Positions 35,557-43,228 of a DNA stretch of 64,000 bases are shown here, piece by piece. The stretch is from Novacetimonas maltaceti (GTDB taxonomy: Bacteria; Pseudomonadota; Alphaproteobacteria; Acetobacterales; Acetobacteraceae). The stretch lies in NCBI RefSeq assembly GCF_002906255.1, contig NZ_POTC01000002.1:103595-167594 (forward strand), given 5' to 3'. Both the position numbers and the translations under genes were made by a program. The notes below the pieces were generated by a model. The model worked only from the letters and a program-made list of their open reading frames with translations, was not told the DNA's origin and did not search any database. Positions within the stretch are counted from its first letter, which is position 1. Each line of letters begins with the position of its first letter.

Positions 35557-36044
35557 GGAAAGGCGGACCGGGGATAGTCGAACTGGTTGGCCAGTTCGCG
35601 CAGCGGGGCGAAATCCTTGTCATTGAAATGATGGATGCGGATGACCGCGCCGGGCTTTTCCTCGATGAAGACGGTATTGTTCCAGTCGGCGGCACTGATC
35701 CCGGTCCACAGGGTGATGCGGAACGGCCCGGAATCCGCAGGCGCGCCGGATGCGTTGTCCACATGCGCCACCTGCATTTCCATCACGGCGTCACCACTCG
35801 ACGGCGGGGTCTGGCCCAGCGGGCCCCAGCCCGACTTGTGCGCCGCCAGCCAGTCATTGAGCATCCTGACCTGCGCCGTGGTCAGGACCCGGTCCTTGCG
35901 CATCGGGCCGACGGACATGGTTCCCGACTGCAACTGCGGGAAGGTCAGTGGATGGAAATTGGGCATGGCCATCGACCACAGCCCCGCGGCCGTACCAATC
36001 GTGATGACCAGGAACCCGATCAGCAGGGCTGTCTCGCGTCTCAT
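35553..36044 (-). CDS. Uncharacterised membrane-anchored protein
   Basis: I do not recognise this 163-residue protein. It begins MRRETALLIGFLVITIGTAA, a single N-terminal hydrophobic segment fitting an uncleaved anchor or signal peptide. The remainder is soluble and probably periplasmic. It has the segments TFPQLQSGTMSVGPM, LTTAQVRMLNDWLAAHKSGW and GISAADWNNTVFIEEKPGAV; the last third looks beta-rich. There are no cysteines and no lipobox. It is coupled to the HAD phosphatase downstream by an ATGA overlap and has a 195-base featureless gap upstream. Confidence 0.8.
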   Translation of the reverse strand: MRRETALLIGFLVITIGTAAGLWSMAMPNFHPLTFPQLQSGTMSVGPMRKDRVLTTAQVRMLNDWLAAHKSGWGPLGQTPPSSGDAVMEMQVAHVDNASGAPADSGPFRITLWTGISAADWNNTVFIEEKPGAVIRIHHFNDKDFAPLRELANQFDYPRSAFP

Positions 36045-36239
36045 ATGTGTCTGTTCTCCCTGGCGCGTGGATGTGCGCCGTGTGCCGCGGGACGCGCGGA
36101 CGCACGTCCCATCACTGCCGGATCACGCGGCAGGCCGCGATATCGTGATCCAATACCGCAAATGCCCCGTCCGCGACAGCCTGCCAACGTCGGGACAGCC
36201 GCGCATCACCGCCATCCCCGCCACCTTCGCCCGGTGACG

Positions 36240-37379
36240 TCATGCACCGCATACGGCGGCCACGACCCGCGCCACGTCATGATCCGTCAGCACGGAATGC
36301 AGCGGCAGGGCGAGGATACGGTGCGACAGGTCCTCCGACACCGGCAGGGACACGCCGTCATGATGCGGCCGGTACGCGGGCTGGAGATGCAGGGGCATGG
36401 GGTAATAGACCGCCGATGCGACGTTACGGGCCTTCATCTGTTCCTGAAGGGCCGCGCGGTCCTGCGTATCGCGCGCCAGCACGGAATAGATCGCCCACGC
36501 CGATTCGCTGTCCGGCACGCGCGCGGGCGGGACGACACGTTGCGCGACGCCCGCGTCATAGGCGCGCGCGATCTCGCCCCGACGCTTCAGGTCATGATCG
36601 AAGATGTCCATCTTCGCCAGCAGCACGGCCGCCTGCAGGGTATCAAGCCGCGCATTCATTCCCGTACGCAGGACCTCATAGCGGGTCTTGCCCTCCCCAT
36701 GGCTGCGCAGGGAGCGGTAGAGTTCCGCGCGCTCCGGGTCATCGGTCAGGATCGCGCCCGCATCGCCATAGGCGCCAAGCGGCTTTGACGGGAAGAAGGA
36801 CAGCGTCGTCGCGGCGGCCTCCCGCCCCAGTTTCCGGCCCGACAGGCTCGCGCCGAAGGACTGCGCGCAGTCGGCCATCAGGAACATGTCCTCCGCCGTG
36901 GCGATGGCGCGCAGTTCGGGCCATGGCGCGGGCTGCCCGAACAGGTCCACGCCGATGATCGCGCGCGGGCGCAGCTTCCCCTGTGCGCGGACATGGGCGA
37001 TGCGTGCGCGCAGGCTGGCGGGGTCGATCTGGAACGTGTGGGGATCGACATCGACGAAAACCGGCGTCGCCCCCAGCACCAGCGGCACCTCCGCCGTGGC
37101 GGTGTAGGTGAAGGCGGGCAGGAACACCGCATCGCCTGCCCCGACTCCTTCCGCCATCAGGACGATCTGGATCGCATCGGTGCCCGATGACACGCCCACG
37201 CAGGCGGCCGCCCCGGCATAGGCCGCAAGACGCGCCTCAAGCTCCGTCACTTCCGGTCCCATGACAAAGCGGCAGTGCTTCATCACGGCGTCGATGCGCG
37301 TGCGCAGGTTGGGGCCGATTTCCTCCTGCTGTCGGGCCAGGTCCAGAAAACCGATCGGTTTTTCAGCCGTGGAGGTCAT
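36240..37379 (-). CDS. DegT/DnrJ/EryC1/StrS family nucleotide-sugar aminotransferase
   Basis: This 379-residue PLP enzyme adds an amino group to a keto nucleotide sugar for surface polysaccharide. The N-terminus reads IGFLDLARQQEEIGPNLRTR, typical of WbpE-like 3-amino sugar enzymes. GVSSGTDAIQIVLMAEGVG, FTYTATAEVPLVLGATPVFVD, LMADCAQSFGA and SFFPSKPLGAYGDAGAI carry the PLP contacts and the Schiff-base Lys. YYPMPLHLQPAY is the usual C-terminal signature. It is coupled to the WbpM-like dehydratase upstream by an ATGA overlap. The exact sugar is unknown; a UDP-linked 3- or 4-keto hexose derivative is likely. Confidence 0.88.
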   Translation of the reverse strand: MTSTAEKPIGFLDLARQQEEIGPNLRTRIDAVMKHCRFVMGPEVTELEARLAAYAGAAACVGVSSGTDAIQIVLMAEGVGAGDAVFLPAFTYTATAEVPLVLGATPVFVDVDPHTFQIDPASLRARIAHVRAQGKLRPRAIIGVDLFGQPAPWPELRAIATAEDMFLMADCAQSFGASLSGRKLGREAAATTLSFFPSKPLGAYGDAGAILTDDPERAELYRSLRSHGEGKTRYEVLRTGMNARLDTLQAAVLLAKMDIFDHDLKRRGEIARAYDAGVAQRVVPPARVPDSESAWAIYSVLARDTQDRAALQEQMKARNVASAVYYPMPLHLQPAYRPHHDGVSLPVSEDLSHRILALPLHSVLTDHDVARVVAAVCGA

Positions 37380-39355
37380 GACGCATTCCTTTCGCGGTCG
37401 GTCCGTCGGGCTGGCGCCGCAGGGTCGCCAGGCTGTCCCGTATGGACGAATTCAGGCACAAGCTCCTTGAGCAGCGCAAGCGCGGTCCGATCGTCGCCCG
37501 TCCTGCACGCCCTTACAATCGCATCCATGATAGACGTCGCCAGCGCAAGGTCCACCGTGCGCGGCGTTGCCATGCGCAATCCGCGACAGCCGGTGGGACG
37601 TGGCACCTCGCGCTGGTGGAACAGGTCCTCGGACAGTTTCTCGCCCCGGCGCGCGCCGGTGAAGCGGATCTCGATATCCTGCCCGGGCCGCAGGCCGGCA
37701 AGCACGATCATCTGGTGGGCAAGGTCGACGATGCGCACGGGTTGGCCCATGTCGAGGACGAAGATCCCCCCCATGCGCAGCATGTCGTCGATCTCCCCTT
37801 CGCCCGGACGGCTGTCCAGCCCGCAGGCGCTGGCCTGCAGCACAAGGGCCACGGCCTCCGCCACGGTCATGAAATAGCGTTCCATGTCCGGGTCGGTGAT
37901 CGTCAGCGGGCCGCCGCGCTCGATCTGGTGGCGGAACAGGGAGACGACCGACCCGGCGGAGCCCAGCACGTTGCCAAAGCGCACGGTGATGCAGCGCAGG
38001 TCCGTCCCGTCACGCCGCGCCATGATGTCGAGCGCCTGGCAGTACATCTCCGCCACGCGCTTGGACGCGCCCATGATGCTGGAGGGGTTGACCGCCTTGT
38101 CGGTGGAAATCTGCACCATGGCGCGCGTGCCATGCCGCCGTGCCGCGTCAGCGACCACGCGGCTGCCCTCTATGTTGGTCAGCAGCCCTTCGCACGGATT
38201 GTCCTCCACCATCGGCACATGCTTGAGGGCCGCGGCGTGGAAGACCAGTTCGGGGCGGTACTGTGCGAAGACCTGTTCGATGCGCTGCGGGTCGCGCACA
38301 TCGGCGATCACGATATGCCGTGGCACCTGCGGGGCCTGTTCGGACAGGTCCACGTCGATCCGCCACAACGCATATTCCCCGTTATCCAGCAGGATCAGGC
38401 TGGCGGGGGCATAGCGGGCGATCTGGCGGACAAGTTCCATGCCGATGGACCCGCCCGCCCCCGTCACCAGCACGCGGCGCCCGCGCAGCATGTCCGCCAG
38501 TCGCCCGAAATCGGGGGCGACCGGGGGCCGGTTGAGCAGTTCCTCGATCTCCACGGGGTAAAGCTCGCTCCACTCCGGCGCCGTGACCGCCGCGATGTCG
38601 GGCATGCGACGGACCTGCACGCCATGCGCCTGCGCGGTGCGCAGCACGGTGGCCAGCGCGGTCCCCTTGCAGCACGGATCGACAATCAGCAGCGGCGACG
38701 GCTGCGCCTTCGTGCGGCACAGGCGCGCCAGCACCGTATCGAGTTCCTCCATCGTGCCCAGCACCGGCACGCCATGGATGCGCCGCCCCCGACGGTGCGC
38801 GCCATTGACGACCATCCCGGTGACCGCCATCGGGGCCGAGGCCGCATGCAGGAACAGGTCCGCGCTGCGCCCGTCCGCAACCAGCACGACGCGGTACTGC
38901 CCGGCCTGCCCGCCGCGCGCCCTGCGCTGGCGACGCCACAACCGCCAGCGCTGGTAGGTCAGGCGGCTGCCCACCAGCATGACCAGCAGGACCAGCGCAT
39001 GGATGACAGGCAGGGCCGGTCCCGGCACCCCATGCCCGGCAAGCGCCATGCCGGTCGCGTAAAGGAACGCCGCAAGGGCCGCGGCCCACGCCAGGCGCCA
39101 GAAATCCGCCGCCCCGGAAAAGCGCCAGTGCTGCTGCGCAATGCGAAAGGGCATCCCCGCCGCCAGCAGCGCCGCGCCACCGGGCAGCATCGCATGCCAG
39201 TCCCACGCCATCCCGCCGCCCGGATGGTCCAGCCACCGCGCGCACGGCACGGCGCACGCCCCGATACAGAAATCGAGGCTTGTGTTCACCATGATCGCCC
39301 TGGCCGTAAGGAACCGGTGGACAAGCGCATCAGGCCTGAGGGATTGCACAACCAT
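37376..39355 (-). CDS. Membrane nucleotide-sugar 4,6-dehydratase (WbpM/CapD/FlaA1 family)
   Basis: This 659-residue protein has about four N-terminal membrane segments (residues 20-130), a CoA-binding-like Rossmann domain (YRVVLVADGRSADLF), and a C-terminal SDR dehydratase domain. The latter has VLVTGAGGSIGMELVRQIA for NAD, HAAALKHVPMVEDNP, and ISTDKAVNPSSIMGASKR with the altered SMK-type catalytic motif. WbpM-type enzymes convert UDP-GlcNAc to a 4-keto-6-deoxy sugar. I chose ATG 39355; the frame is open 19 codons farther up. It is divergent from the wbpL-like transferase, and its product probably feeds the DegT enzyme. Confidence 0.9.
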   Translation of the reverse strand: MVVQSLRPDALVHRFLTARAIMVNTSLDFCIGACAVPCARWLDHPGGGMAWDWHAMLPGGAALLAAGMPFRIAQQHWRFSGAADFWRLAWAAALAAFLYATGMALAGHGVPGPALPVIHALVLLVMLVGSRLTYQRWRLWRRQRRARGGQAGQYRVVLVADGRSADLFLHAASAPMAVTGMVVNGAHRRGRRIHGVPVLGTMEELDTVLARLCRTKAQPSPLLIVDPCCKGTALATVLRTAQAHGVQVRRMPDIAAVTAPEWSELYPVEIEELLNRPPVAPDFGRLADMLRGRRVLVTGAGGSIGMELVRQIARYAPASLILLDNGEYALWRIDVDLSEQAPQVPRHIVIADVRDPQRIEQVFAQYRPELVFHAAALKHVPMVEDNPCEGLLTNIEGSRVVADAARRHGTRAMVQISTDKAVNPSSIMGASKRVAEMYCQALDIMARRDGTDLRCITVRFGNVLGSAGSVVSLFRHQIERGGPLTITDPDMERYFMTVAEAVALVLQASACGLDSRPGEGEIDDMLRMGGIFVLDMGQPVRIVDLAHQMIVLAGLRPGQDIEIRFTGARRGEKLSEDLFHQREVPRPTGCRGLRMATPRTVDLALATSIMDAIVRACRTGDDRTALALLKELVPEFVHTGQPGDPAAPARRTDRERNAS

Positions 39356-39432
39356 TGCCCCTCCCCCTATAGCCCAGCAGCGAAAGCGCCCAAAGGAAAG
39401 ATCATGTCCCAAAGCGTAAAGTCAGCCCGGTA

Positions 39433-40428
39433 ATGCCCCGCTTACTGCCGTTCGCAGCGCTGATGGTCGCAATCGCGGCGGTTTCCATGCTGCTGGTACG
39501 GGCCATGATCCGCGTGCGGGTGCTGGACCATCCCGTCGCACGCAGCGCCCACAGCACGCCCGTCCCCACCGGCGGCGGCATTGGCATCATGGCCGCCTTC
39601 ATGGCGGGAATGCCGGTTGCCCGCGCGACATGGGGGGATGTGCCGGATCATTTCATGGGGGCCGGCTTCATCGGCGCGCTGGCGCTGCTCTGCGCCGTTT
39701 CATGGTATGACGACCTGCGTTCACGCCCGGTGGCCGTCAAGCTGCTGGCGCAGTTCGCCGCCGCCATCATGATCGTGGCCTGCCTGCCGCCCATCACGCC
39801 GCTGCGGGCCATCGGCGGCATCGTATGGCTGGTGTTCATGTCCAACTGCGTGAATTTCATGGATGGGATGAATGGCCTTGTCTCCGGCACGTCGCTGTGC
39901 GCGTGCCTGATGCTGCCATGGCTGGCCCCCGCGCCCGTGGCCGCCACCGTCATTCCCATCGCCGCCAGCATGGCCGCCGCGATCGCGGGCTTTGTGCCGT
40001 TCAACTTCCCCCGCGCGCGGATCTTCATGGGCGATGTCGGCAGCCAGGGATGCGGGATGGTGCTGGGGACGCTCGGCCTGCTGCTGGCGCGGGGCGGGGA
40101 CACCGGATGGGCGGTCATGCCGCTGCTGGTCTCCGGCCTGGCCTGTGATGTCGCCTTCACGCTGCTGCGCCGGTGGCGGGCGGGCGAATCGATCGTGACC
40201 GCGCACCGGGGCCACCTGTACCAGGTCGCCCATCGCAGCGGCCTGCCCTGCACGCTGCTGGCCCCGCTGGCATGGGGGATGTGCCTGTGGGGCGGCGTGC
40301 TGGCATGGCTGCTGCGCCGGGGCGAAATCCCGCCATGGGCCGCCTTCGTGCTGGCCGCCGGGATGCAGGCGGCCTGGGCGGCCTATGTCCGCCACCGTGT
40401 CCGCGCCCATCCCGTCGGCCGGTGGTAG
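39433..40428 (+). CDS. Undecaprenyl-phosphate sugar-phosphate transferase (GT4, WbpL/WecA-like)
   Basis: This 331-residue polytopic enzyme of the MraY/WecA family puts the first sugar phosphate on undecaprenyl phosphate. Key motifs are DHPVARSAHSTPVPTGGG near residue 35, VSWYDDLRSRPVAVKL (the Asp-Asp pair), NCVNFMDGMNGL, NFPRARIFMGDVGSQG, and the cytoplasmic His motif in TAHRGHLYQVAH. These point to the bacterial WbpL/GT4 subgroup rather than MraY. It is divergent from the WbpM-like gene; together with the DegT gene it makes a three-gene initiation set. Confidence 0.88.
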   Translation: MPRLLPFAALMVAIAAVSMLLVRAMIRVRVLDHPVARSAHSTPVPTGGGIGIMAAFMAGMPVARATWGDVPDHFMGAGFIGALALLCAVSWYDDLRSRPVAVKLLAQFAAAIMIVACLPPITPLRAIGGIVWLVFMSNCVNFMDGMNGLVSGTSLCACLMLPWLAPAPVAATVIPIAASMAAAIAGFVPFNFPRARIFMGDVGSQGCGMVLGTLGLLLARGGDTGWAVMPLLVSGLACDVAFTLLRRWRAGESIVTAHRGHLYQVAHRSGLPCTLLAPLAWGMCLWGGVLAWLLRRGEIPPWAAFVLAAGMQAAWAAYVRHRVRAHPVGRW

Positions 40429-40463
40429 GCCGTCGCTTCACCATCCGCCACGGGGACCAAGGC

Positions 40464-40495
40464 AAAAAAAGGGACCGGCCCAAAGGCGCGGTCCC
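40464..40495 (-). terminator. Rho-independent terminator of the secreted unknown gene
   Basis: Read on the minus strand: arm GGGACCG, loop CGCCTTTGGGC, arm CGGTCCC, then seven T residues (GGCCGGTCCCTTTTTTT). It lies 41 bases after the stop at 40537. Confidence 0.85.
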
Positions 40496-40536
40496 TGCCA
40501 TCCCTGCTGCCTGCGGCCGTGGCAGGAAAGTCGGGA

Positions 40537-40986
40537 TTATTTGACGAGGGTGATCTTCATGCCCTGCGCCGCGGCGGCAAGACGTCCGCCCTTGCTCTGC
40601 GTCACCAGCTTGATCTTCACCCCGTTGGGGTTGCTCAGCACGACGCCGCCGACACCCGTGCCCGCCGTGGCTTCGCCATTGACGGCGGCATAGCTGCCTT
40701 CGAAATCCTTGACGGCGTGGAGGTTATACACGTCGCCACTTCCGGTGACCTTGGAATAGCCGACAGCCGCGATGGAGCCGCCATCAATACGGAAACGGTA
40801 GGTATGGTGCTGGAACGTCAGGCGTCCCGAACCCCATGTGCGGCCGATCCCGATATCGGCGGACTGGACCTTGATCGTGACATGTCCCACAGGCGTCCCA
40901 AGCGCATCATCGGCGTGGGCGGCTGCCCCAAGAAGGGGCATCGCCATCAGGGCGACCGCCGCAGCGCGGGTTACCATGCGAATCAT
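40537..40986 (-). CDS. Uncharacterised secreted protein
   Basis: This 149-residue protein has a clear Sec signal peptide (MIRMVTRAAAVALMAMPLLG, cleavage after AAHA near residue 25). The mature part is Gly/Val/Ala-rich and likely all-beta: GHVTIKVQSADIGIGRTWGSG, FRIDGGSIAAVGYSKVTGSG and DVYNLHAVKDFEGSYAAVNG. The last resembles the SYLF/Ysc84-type YNL..F.G.Y.A pattern, but I cannot assign the family with confidence. No cysteines are present, so it is probably a soluble periplasmic or extracellular protein. It stands alone with its own terminator. Confidence 0.78.
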   Translation of the reverse strand: MIRMVTRAAAVALMAMPLLGAAAHADDALGTPVGHVTIKVQSADIGIGRTWGSGRLTFQHHTYRFRIDGGSIAAVGYSKVTGSGDVYNLHAVKDFEGSYAAVNGEATAGTGVGGVVLSNPNGVKIKLVTQSKGGRLAAAAQGMKITLVK

Positions 40987-41088
40987 CGAATTCTCCTGTC
41001 CGTTGCCGTATGAAGGACCATAGTCCCTGCATAATGCGCGGCAGGGGGCGCGGTTGCACCGTCCCCCGCCGCCATCATGCAGCCATGG

Positions 41089-41538
41089 TCAGCCCGCGCG
41101 GCGCGTGCGGGTATCCATGCTGCGCATGCGTGTCTTGGCCTTGCGGATGGGGGCCGGCGCCTCCTGCCCCTGCGCGGCCCCGACCTCGCTGACGATGGCG
41201 GAAAGTTCAGCCAGATAATTCGTGCCGACCGGCGTGCGGAAGATCAGGACCGAACGGCCATCCATCGGGTCGCGCACGCGCTTGATCAGCTTCAGCTGCC
41301 ACAGCCGGTCAAGCGCACGCGTGATCGCCGGCTTGGAGACGTTGAGGTGCGCCGCAAGGCCGCGCACGGTCTGCGGATCGTCCTGCAGGTAGCAGGTAAG
41401 AAAGACCGCGAGCTGGCGCGCGGAGAGATCCTGCCCATCACGCGATACCATCGAGACAATGGTATCACGCAGGACGTTGATCATGGAATCCGAACCTGAT
41501 GACTGTGCCATCATTTCAATCCTTGTTCTGCTGTCCAT
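41089..41538 (-). CDS. MarR-type transcriptional regulator
   Basis: This 149-residue winged-helix protein carries LSARQLAVFLTCYLQDDPQT followed by VRGLAAHLNVSKPAITRALDRL as its HTH, and LIKRVRDPMDGRSVLIFRTP as the wing. This is the MarR layout. The C-terminus is basic (IRKAKTRMRSMDTRTRRAG). Alternative ATG starts lie at codons 9, 10 and 19. The upstream gap is AT-rich and includes a perfect TAATTG-G-CAATTA palindrome, so it may control itself and the divergent promoter region. Its ligand is unknown. Confidence 0.83.
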   Translation of the reverse strand: MDSRTRIEMMAQSSGSDSMINVLRDTIVSMVSRDGQDLSARQLAVFLTCYLQDDPQTVRGLAAHLNVSKPAITRALDRLWQLKLIKRVRDPMDGRSVLIFRTPVGTNYLAELSAIVSEVGAAQGQEAPAPIRKAKTRMRSMDTRTRRAG

Positions 41539-41600
41539 GGCCGGACCCGATGCGAAGACTCCGCACCTGGCAGGACATGGCTAAGATGGTGTTGCACATA

Positions 41601-41613
41601 TAATTGGCAATTA
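41601..41613. promoter_or_regulatory. Candidate MarR operator
   Basis: The perfect palindrome TAATTG-G-CAATTA sits 63 bases upstream of the marR-type start, in an AT-rich 145-base gap. MarR proteins usually bind such short AT-rich inverted repeats; binding here is inferred. Confidence 0.4.
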
Positions 41614-41683
41614 CGGCATATATAAGTCGCAGAATGCAAATTAGTTTCCGGATCGGATCGTTACATCAGTGTCCCAATATGTC

Positions 41684-43105
41684 CTAGATATTAAATATTT
41701 TTAATATCCCGCCGTAAGCCGCTCTTAAACAAAGACTTTCTCCGCCTTCTGGACGACCGGGCCGCGCAGAATCATTCCATCCGTATGTATCGATATGAGC
41801 CCAGCGCACACCAGTTTTGACAAAATTCTGCAAAAACAGGGCCGCCGTGACCGCCCCGGCCATCGGTCGGGATGAAATATTGTTCATATCTGCCACCGGA
41901 CTGCGCAGCCATGCGCGATACCCGTTCCACAGGGGCAGCCGCCACATCGGGTCCGCGCACATGTCCCCCGCCGCCAGCAGGTCCGCCGCCACCGCGTCAT
42001 CATTGCTGAACAGCGCGGGCAGGTCCGGCCCCAGCGCCACGCGCGCCGCCCCCGTCAGCGTGGCGGCATCAAGCAGCAGGTCGGGGGCGGAGTCGCTGGC
42101 CTCGCTCAGCAGGTCGCACAGCACCAGCCGTCCCTCGGCGTCGGTATTGCCGACCTCCACCGTCTGCCCGGAGCGGGTGACGATCACGTCGGACGGCCGC
42201 ATGGCATGGCCCGACACGCTGTTTTCGACACAGCCCAGCCGCAGTTCCAGCCGCAGCGGCAGGTCCCGCAGCATGACCAGTCGCGCCAGCACCAGCATCA
42301 GCGCAGCGCCCCCCATGTCCTTCTTCATCCGCAGCATGGAGGACGCGGGCTTGATGTCGTATCCGCCCGTATCGAAACACACCCCCTTGCCCGCCAGCGA
42401 CAGCAGCGGCGCGGCGGCATCCGCCGTACTGCCGCGCCATTCCGCCACGACGACGCAGGGCGGGCGGTCCGATCCCATCCCGACATGGGCCACGGTGGGA
42501 TAGGCCGCGCGCAATGCCTCGCCCGTGACGACGCGCACCTTGGCTCCCAGCGGTTCCAGCGTGGCACGCGCCGCCTGTGCAAGTTCCTCCGGCCCCATCA
42601 GGTTGGGCGGCGTATTGATCAGGTCGCGCGCCTGGCACATGCACGCCGCCACCTGCGCCGCGGCCATGGCCTGCGGCGTCACGACCAGGCGCACGTCCGC
42701 CCCGTCCCCGGACGGCGTGCGCCCGAAGACTGGCATGCGGTAACCGCCAAGGCAGAAGCCAAGGACGATGTCCCCCTCCCCGACATCCGGCGGGGCCTGC
42801 ACGCGCCACGCACCGGCGGGAAGCTGTGTGGGCAGTGCGCCGTACACGAACGGATCGCACGCCCCGCCCTGCGGATCATCCCCCAGACCCAGCAGCGCCG
42901 ACTCCACCCCGCTGTCCCCCGGCAGCAGCAGCACCTGCCCATGGGCCGCGCCAAACCCGGCATCGGTGGCAAACGCCGCCGCCCCGGCGCCAATCAGGTC
43001 CGCAAGCTGCGGCAACTGCGCCGGGCGCAGCGCATGGACCACGCGCACCGGCAGGTCTCCTGCCGCCGCATCAGGCAGCAGGCCGGGAAAATCATCAAAC
43101 GTCAT
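41684..43105 (-). CDS. M17 leucyl aminopeptidase family protein
   Basis: This 473-residue cytosolic metallo-aminopeptidase has the N-terminal macro-like domain and the C-terminal catalytic domain of M17. Catalytic signatures are LAGKGVCFDTGGYDIKP, SMLRMKKDMGGAALML (two metal-site Lys/Asp) and VEVGNTDAEGRLVLCDLL (NTDAEGRL, with Asp and Glu metal ligands). DAATLTGAARVALGPDLPALFSND follows. At 473 residues it is slightly short of PepA and closer to PepB-type enzymes. It is divergent from the SUV3-like helicase gene. No partner genes indicate a special substrate. Confidence 0.93.
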   Translation of the reverse strand: MTFDDFPGLLPDAAAGDLPVRVVHALRPAQLPQLADLIGAGAAAFATDAGFGAAHGQVLLLPGDSGVESALLGLGDDPQGGACDPFVYGALPTQLPAGAWRVQAPPDVGEGDIVLGFCLGGYRMPVFGRTPSGDGADVRLVVTPQAMAAAQVAACMCQARDLINTPPNLMGPEELAQAARATLEPLGAKVRVVTGEALRAAYPTVAHVGMGSDRPPCVVVAEWRGSTADAAAPLLSLAGKGVCFDTGGYDIKPASSMLRMKKDMGGAALMLVLARLVMLRDLPLRLELRLGCVENSVSGHAMRPSDVIVTRSGQTVEVGNTDAEGRLVLCDLLSEASDSAPDLLLDAATLTGAARVALGPDLPALFSNDDAVAADLLAAGDMCADPMWRLPLWNGYRAWLRSPVADMNNISSRPMAGAVTAALFLQNFVKTGVRWAHIDTYGWNDSARPGRPEGGESLCLRAAYGGILKIFNI

Positions 43106-43228
43106 GACATTGCCCTTTCAGGTCATTTGCCACCGCAGCGTGCGTCCACCACGCACGGCATGCAACCTGTCACGCGCAATGTGCGGGTTTTGCTTGCATT
43201 TGCCCGTCACTCGCCAGAGCATGCGGAT

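Noticed and set aside
36045..36239. Gap between the DegT gene and the unknown anchored protein
   Set aside because: Scanned for small genes, tRNA and hairpins; nothing supportable was seen.
41040..41070. GC-rich inverted repeat between the MarR gene and the secreted unknown
   Set aside because: Arms GGCAGGGGG and CCCCCGCC pair imperfectly and no T-run follows on either strand, so I do not call it a terminator.
42206..43228. Upstream extension of the SUV3-like helicase frame
   Set aside because: The extra 341 codons lie antisense to the M17 aminopeptidase and show no helicase similarity; the real start is near 43229.
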